Of a stretch of DNA of 64,000 bases, positions 60,313 through 64,000 are shown piece by piece. Made by a program: the position numbers and the translations under genes. Under the pieces are notes generated by a model. That model saw only the letters and a list, made by a program, of their open reading frames with translations, ran no database searches and had not been told where the DNA came from. This DNA comes from Sporomusa silvacetica DSM 10669 (GTDB lineage: Bacteria > Bacillota > Negativicutes > Sporomusales > Sporomusaceae). Each line of letters opens with the position of its first letter. Position 1 is the first letter of the stretch. The stretch spans positions 25,110 to 89,109 of the forward strand of contig NZ_LSLK01000092.1 of the NCBI RefSeq assembly GCF_002257705.1, written 5' to 3'.

Positions 60313-62157
60313 TTATTCCTCTCCCTTAGGTGTTTTTTCAAACAACAAATTATTTGCAAAAATTCCCGCCAATAACATTTCACGGACACTGCCTTGATTA
60401 TCGGTCTCCGGCACATAACCCAGCACTAGTGAAAAAGCCTGATTGAATCTGCGATAACCGGACAAAATCTCATGCTTATAAAGCATATACGCTTCTTCCA
60501 GTCGTTTCTTCAACTGGTGCCCATTTTTTGCCCGTAAGAAAGGCTCATACATCTCGCCTGTTATTTTTTGCGCTCTGGACTGACTAATTAAGTAGTAAGC
60601 CAATTGCCCGGCCATAAAATAAAACTCTTCATCACTTGCGCATACAGCAAGCTCCTCACTTACCAGCTTGTTGCGCAAAGAATTTACTGTTTCTTTAATG
60701 CGATCTGCCATTATTTTGCCTCCCTTATCATCTATTGCCATTTGGATAGATAAACGCAGATTGAAAGCATCGGCAAGCTCTGCTATACGTGATGTTTCCA
60801 CATGGATCAATTGCTCCACCAGCAATCGAAAAGTCACTTTGGCAAAAATCCCGCGTAATGAAACGGTTGTCCCCTTATTGAACCAATCATGAAAAGCCTG
60901 CCTGCTTTGCAAATATAAGGCTACCATAAGAGCGGTAAATTCTCTGGCTTTTACGTCCGGTTCATTTAATATAAATGAATTATTCATCCGTCCACGAAAG
61001 AATCTACTGCTAATCGTTTTTTGTAAAACCTCCGCATCTTGAATAGTTCCATAATATTTTTCATCACCAGCAGGATCTTTTAGCTGCAAAATATTAAGCC
61101 ACTCTACTTGCACAGGGATTGTTGGCGGAAAAGGAACATTCTCAAAACCATAGAGTTCATTATACTTTCCATCCATATAGACATGAAAGGTGCCTTCCGG
61201 TGGTACATGACCAGTTGGCGGAACAAACCCTGACTCATAGCCGATTTTATTGGTTGTATAGGGGGGCTTAGCCGCTGCCAGCCATTCGGTAGTTTGCTTG
61301 GCCAGCATTGCCTGCTGCAGGATAACCCGTTCTGGAGCCTGACTGCGCATTGTTTTGTGTTCCATAAAGGGCTTCTTACTATTCATTGTCATATCAATGT
61401 TTGGCAATCCGACAAGTTTTCCAGCTACCAATTGATTATAATCATTGCTGTTAAAAATCTTGGGGATGGTATACAGTACATATTCAAAGGCATACATTTG
61501 CTCACAAGCAAAGGTTTGAGCCGGCGAATCGAAGGTGAAAAACAGTTTCACATAATTTTTAAAAGGAAGTTGTCCAATATATTCCGTTAGAGTTGCAAAA
61601 CTGGTGTGATACCACTTCGCAATTTGTTCGATTAGATGAAGCCGTTCATAACTATCCAAATAAGTCAGCATCACTTCATATTCAGAATCCTGGAAGAATT
61701 GACTATTATCTGTGTCATTCTTGTTTTTGGGTATCATCTCCAACCATTTTTGACGCACTGGATCGCTGCCGGTGGCTAGTAAGTAACGATTTATATTTTC
61801 TTGTGAAGTATATTTGCTGCCCTGTTTTTCTCCCAGAAAAACTTCCTTTTTTATGAAAAGAGCAAAGGGGTTATTACTATGTACTTGTTTCTTGGGATCA
61901 ACCGGCTTATTCATGTCTAGCAAGGAAGACAAATAATCCTGGCATTTAAACCAATTGAGCAGTTCAACATTTTGCGGTTCTTCCTCTTTACGAACAATGG
62001 TTACATGGTTTTGCTCAAATGCGGCTGACTGACTTTCCCAGTTCTGTTCCAGCTTCAAACGGATATAAACGCCCTCTTTTAGCTTATAGTTATCCTGAAT
62101 AATCGAGGGAAACTTTTCCTGTGCCTTTTGAAAGCCTACTGTCAAATCTCTGATCAA
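60313..62157 (-). CDS. cas8b: Cascade large subunit Cas8b (Csh1-like)
   Basis: 614 residues starting with TTG at 62157 behind AAGGAGGTGAAG. The position between cas6 and cas7, the length and the overall style (ELLNWFKCQDYLSSLLDMNKPVDPKK, split in parts; NSFILNEPDVKAREFTALMVAL) match Cas8b/Csh1 of subtype I-B. Large subunits recognise the PAM and recruit Cas3. No nuclease motif is expected or seen. It is assigned mainly by locus and length. Confidence 0.88.
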   Translation of the reverse strand: MIRDLTVGFQKAQEKFPSIIQDNYKLKEGVYIRLKLEQNWESQSAAFEQNHVTIVRKEEEPQNVELLNWFKCQDYLSSLLDMNKPVDPKKQVHSNNPFALFIKKEVFLGEKQGSKYTSQENINRYLLATGSDPVRQKWLEMIPKNKNDTDNSQFFQDSEYEVMLTYLDSYERLHLIEQIAKWYHTSFATLTEYIGQLPFKNYVKLFFTFDSPAQTFACEQMYAFEYVLYTIPKIFNSNDYNQLVAGKLVGLPNIDMTMNSKKPFMEHKTMRSQAPERVILQQAMLAKQTTEWLAAAKPPYTTNKIGYESGFVPPTGHVPPEGTFHVYMDGKYNELYGFENVPFPPTIPVQVEWLNILQLKDPAGDEKYYGTIQDAEVLQKTISSRFFRGRMNNSFILNEPDVKAREFTALMVALYLQSRQAFHDWFNKGTTVSLRGIFAKVTFRLLVEQLIHVETSRIAELADAFNLRLSIQMAIDDKGGKIMADRIKETVNSLRNKLVSEELAVCASDEEFYFMAGQLAYYLISQSRAQKITGEMYEPFLRAKNGHQLKKRLEEAYMLYKHEILSGYRRFNQAFSLVLGYVPETDNQGSVREMLLAGIFANNLLFEKTPKGEE

Positions 62158-62176
62158 AAAACTTCACCTCCTTGCA

Positions 62177-62878
62177 TCATTTGAGGTATTTTGCCAAGCA
62201 AAAGCCCGCTCCAAGACTCGAGCCCTTCTCTGCTAACCCAGAGCCCATGACTACGTTGGCTAATTTTTGTGAATACTCATCTTCGTGAATAAACAAATGC
62301 AGTTTATTGCCTAATAATTTGCGGCCTTTATAAGAAGTAGCCAGCGGCTTGCGGTTCTCAATGGTAATACCCTGGATAAAGGGCTGCCCCTCCTGTACCT
62401 GAGAGTCAGGATAAAGCGATTTAAACTTTTTTTCAGCATTAACATGGAGCCGCTGTATCAATAATTCAATATTGTCTTCTGGCACCCATGGCCGCTGGTC
62501 GATTGTCACAATCGCCGGTGTAATCGTAAGCAGCTCCGTAATGTGCCCTAACTGTCTCGTTCGCTGTTCGCAGGCAACAAGTTGAAAATAGTCGCTTTCC
62601 CGGCTTTTTTTTATGCACTGATGAATGCGATTTAAGGTATCTTCAATTGAACTGCGAATCGTTAGGACGTATATCCGCCCTTGCTGGTAGATACCATCTT
62701 TTTCAGTGGGATACAGGTTACTAAATACAAAATGCTTATAGGTTTTGTCATAATGGGTTTGTTTGAACAGAGGATCGGTTAGTTGGGCCTGACTAATCCA
62801 ATTCCCGATGGGTGCCAGCATCTGTAAATGATGTGTTGATTTTTTCAGTAATACCGTTATTATTAATTCATAGAACAA
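62177..62878 (-). CDS. cas6: CRISPR endoribonuclease Cas6
   Basis: 233 residues, with TTG at 62878 behind GGAGGTGAG. The C-terminal glycine-rich RNA-binding loop of Cas6 (VVMGSGLAEKGSSLGAGFCLAKYL) is intact, and a central ferredoxin-like pattern is present. Cas6 cuts the repeat transcript to leave the ATTGAAAC handle. It is the first gene of the operon, so the promoter and the proposed self-target site lie immediately upstream. Confidence 0.93.
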   Translation of the reverse strand: MFYELIITVLLKKSTHHLQMLAPIGNWISQAQLTDPLFKQTHYDKTYKHFVFSNLYPTEKDGIYQQGRIYVLTIRSSIEDTLNRIHQCIKKSRESDYFQLVACEQRTRQLGHITELLTITPAIVTIDQRPWVPEDNIELLIQRLHVNAEKKFKSLYPDSQVQEGQPFIQGITIENRKPLATSYKGRKLLGNKLHLFIHEDEYSQKLANVVMGSGLAEKGSSLGAGFCLAKYLK

Positions 62879-62907
62879 ATTCTCACCTCCTTATCTCAGA
62901 ATCAATC

Positions 62908-62967
62908 TCATTGTAAGTAGGATTAGAAAATATAAATACATACTACTATATTAACACACATATTATA
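62908..62967 (-). promoter_or_regulatory. cas operon promoter region with mini-CRISPR target site
   Basis: The minus strand has a TATAAT at 62967-62962, with ATGAGA 18 bases upstream as a possible -35; a second TATATT is at 62934-62929. On the plus strand, 62911-62921 reads TTGTAAGTAGG, identical to the first 11 bases of the mini-CRISPR spacer (63136 downwards, minus sense), and 15 of the first 17 positions match. TCA precedes it (62908-62910) as a possible PAM. Cascade bound here would cover the early transcribed region or the second -10. Confidence 0.8.
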
Positions 62968-63009
62968 AGTTTAGCGATACGATTTTCTCATTTTTTAGAA
63001 AAATTTGTT

Positions 63010-63205
63010 AAAAAAAACTCCTATATAGCGAGAGTGCACTACACTAGGAGTTTTTTACGCCTATTAATTTTAGCATTTAAAACAGTACACTACGTGTTAC
63101 GGTTATAGCAACAACCTGATCCAAACCTACTTACAAATTTCAATACATCCCACGTTGCAGTTCATTAAAACGCATATCTGAGGCTGCTCCAGCCTTACTG
63201 CGCTT
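63010..63205 (-). ncRNA. CreR/CreA-like mini-CRISPR RNA
   Basis: Two degenerate repeats flank one spacer. The first (63169-63137, minus sense) ends GTATTGAAAT, 7 of 8 matches to the handle; the second (63108-63080) begins CTATAACCGTAACACGTAG. The spacer is 28 bases (63136-63109), shorter than array spacers. A candidate promoter, TTTACA (63240-63235) and TAAGAT (63217-63212) with 17-base spacing, lies upstream. A hairpin AAACTCCTA/TAGGAGTTT with T8 (63053-63010) terminates it. It is a self-contained small RNA gene. Confidence 0.82.
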
Positions 63206-63229
63206 ATACCAATCTTACCAAAACCACGC

Positions 63230-63263
63230 TATAATGTAAATGGGACGAGAGTCCACTCGTCCC
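63230..63263 (+). promoter_or_regulatory. Promoter -10 and 5' stem-loop of the small peptide gene
   Basis: TATAAT at 63230-63235 would start transcription near 63242, exactly at a perfect 8-base hairpin (GGGACGAG 63242-63249, CTCGTCCC 63256-63263). A 5'-terminal stem-loop is typical of stable small mRNAs. The -10 overlaps the -35 of the divergent mini-CRISPR promoter by one base. I see no good -35 for this promoter. Confidence 0.6.
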
Positions 63264-63287
63264 AAACTGAATAAGGAGGTGAATACC

Positions 63288-63380
63288 GTGTGGATTTCTC
63301 CACGAGTGATTGTCTGGTTAATTATCGCCATAACGATAATATTACTTAAACCATTAGCAATCACTATTTTGCTCAGGTAG
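63288..63380 (+). CDS. 30-residue hydrophobic peptide, toxin-like
   Basis: GTG start at 63288 behind a near-perfect AGGAGGTG with six-base spacing, stop TAG at 63378-63380. The peptide starts MWISPRVIVW, continues with a run of Ile, Leu, Ala and Thr broken by one Lys-Pro, and ends in Arg: a single amphiphilic membrane segment. It has its own 5' hairpin and terminator. Shape and context fit type I toxin-like peptides or a CreT-like toxin, but I do not recognise a family. Confidence 0.6.
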   Translation: MWISPRVIVWLIIAITIILLKPLAITILLR

Positions 63381-63396
63381 CCTCCCTATTTCAAAG

Positions 63397-63433
63397 GCAA
63401 AGCGCGCCTGTTATCAGCAGGGGCGTTTTGCTG
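63397..63433 (+). terminator. Terminator of the small peptide gene
   Basis: GCAAAGCGCGCCTG pairs with CAGGGGCGTTTTGC, allowing single mismatches, 16 bases after the stop codon. Confidence 0.7.
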
Positions 63434-63479
63434 TATTAATCTATGTCTATTATACCCTATTTATGTGAGATGTAAAAGT

Positions 63480-63945
63480 AATTTTCAAACGATACCGTAG
63501 ATAGACTAAGAAACAAGGGAAGAAACGAATATACAAGGGGACAGGGAATCAGTTTTTACATCTTCTCGTACCCGCTGATGGGCGGCACCGGCTTGAAAAA
63601 GCCGGCAAAATGGACAAAATACAGGGTCGATGGTCTACTTAACTCGCAAACCTGTTATGTGAAAAGACACAACCCCCGTCCCTTGTAAGATATAGTACAG
63701 AAGGGTTATCCATTTGGGGAAAGAAAAACTCCGAACAATCAGTTGGATGTATAATGAAGAACGAAGGACATGAATGATCGAGTAGCCGGGAAGATTTTTC
63801 TATACCCATAACACAGACAATTCATCCATTCTCAAAGCATTTACGTTTTAGCTGGTTGGGAGTATATTCCCGTTTCACGTGCAAGGCTGTAATCTTTGAT
63901 GATGGAATGGATAATCCTTCAAATCTATTTTTCAGGAGGTTGGAT
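63480..63945 (+). mobile_element. Noncoding left end of an IS110-family element (possible bridge RNA)
   Basis: No gene is visible. The last about 190 bases precede an IS110 transposase start, where IS110 elements keep their noncoding end and bridge RNA. A TATAAT at 63750-63755 would start an RNA near 63762, about 180 bases before the ATG. The earlier part (63500-63700) holds direct ACAAGGGGACAGGG-like and GGGACGGGGG-like (complement) stretches that may belong to another transposon remnant. The left boundary is not determined. Confidence 0.5.
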
Positions 63946-64000
63946 ATGCTGGTTAATCGTCCGGCCATTGGTATTGATGTGGCTAAGAATTTTTGTTTTT
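63946..64000 (+). CDS. IS110-family transposase, N-terminus (cut by window edge)
   Basis: ATG 63946 behind CAGGAGG opens a frame to the window end (18 codons). The sequence AIGIDVAKNFCF is the first strand of the RuvC-like DEDD domain, including the conserved first Asp, typical of IS110 transposases. The rest lies outside the window. Confidence 0.8.
   Translation, partial: MLVNRPAIGIDVAKNFCF

Noticed and set aside
63210..63250. Mini-CRISPR spacer seed match at the small peptide promoter
   Set aside because: Only 8 of 11 seed positions match and no TCA precedes it, so it is kept only as a weak hint.

Overview
The window looks like the chromosome of a spore-forming, diderm member of the Firmicutes, most likely Negativicutes (Sporomusaceae-like). 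This is an inference from gene content. The order glyQ-glyS-ccpN-ppsR ... dgt-dnaG-rpoD-trmK-nif3 and yqfC-yqfD-phoH-pgpH-ybeY-dgkA-cdd-era ... yqzL-recO is the conserved Firmicute core. YtxC, YqfC and YqfD are sporulation-family proteins. An LptA/OstA-like periplasmic protein at 28282-28761 points to an outer membrane. Nearly all genes lie on the minus strand.

Layout. 1-4195: thrS (cut by the window edge) with its T-box leader, a ytxC-like gene, a small PH-like protein and prfC. 4394-4734: a plus-strand tRNA operon (fMet, Thr, Met) with a consensus promoter and a terminator. 4744-7423: an accessory stretch with a DUF2971 gene, a large palindrome, a 56-residue orphan, a deleted group II intron and tRNA-Val. 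7482-15542: metabolism and cell envelope, with an acyl-CoA dehydrogenase, a YdcZ transporter, two 3D-domain proteins flanking an L,D-transpeptidase, a c-di-AMP riboswitch, comB, an M20 amidohydrolase, a mini siroheme reductase and a rubrerythrin-like protein. 15702-20846: a nitrogen module of a GSI-type and a GSIII-type glutamine synthetase flanking a phosphinothricin-acetyltransferase-like gene. Both synthetase leaders carry the same promoter and an ANTAR-type antiterminator/terminator switch. 20965-33735: rnpB, nif3, trmK, three tRNAs, the rpoD-dnaG-dgt group, lptA, ppsR, ccpN and glySQ with a T-box. 33853-36241: a satD/DUF3307 cluster with iterated palindromes. 36303-46097: the recO-era-phoH core cluster. 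46182-48674: a HerA-like ATPase and a HAD phosphatase.

48700-63205 is a complete type I-B CRISPR-Cas locus. The array has 81 repeats and 80 spacers by hand count and is transcribed on the minus strand from a leader next to cas2. The operon, in transcription order, is cas6-cas8b-cas7-cas5-cas3-cas4-cas1-cas2. About 210 bases upstream of cas6 lies a separate two-repeat degenerate mini-CRISPR with its own candidate promoter and terminator. The first 11 bases of its spacer match exactly a site between the cas promoter and cas6, preceded by TCA. It has the architecture of a CreR/CreA-type guide RNA that turns Cascade into a repressor of its own operon. A 30-codon hydrophobic peptide gene is transcribed divergently from the same promoter region. 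This is the most interesting part of the window.

The right end (about 63480-64000) enters an IS110-family element. Only the first 18 codons of the transposase are present, preceded by a noncoding left end that could hold a bridge RNA. Five copies of a short palindromic repeat family are scattered through the window, one of them between the glyQS T-box and glyQ.
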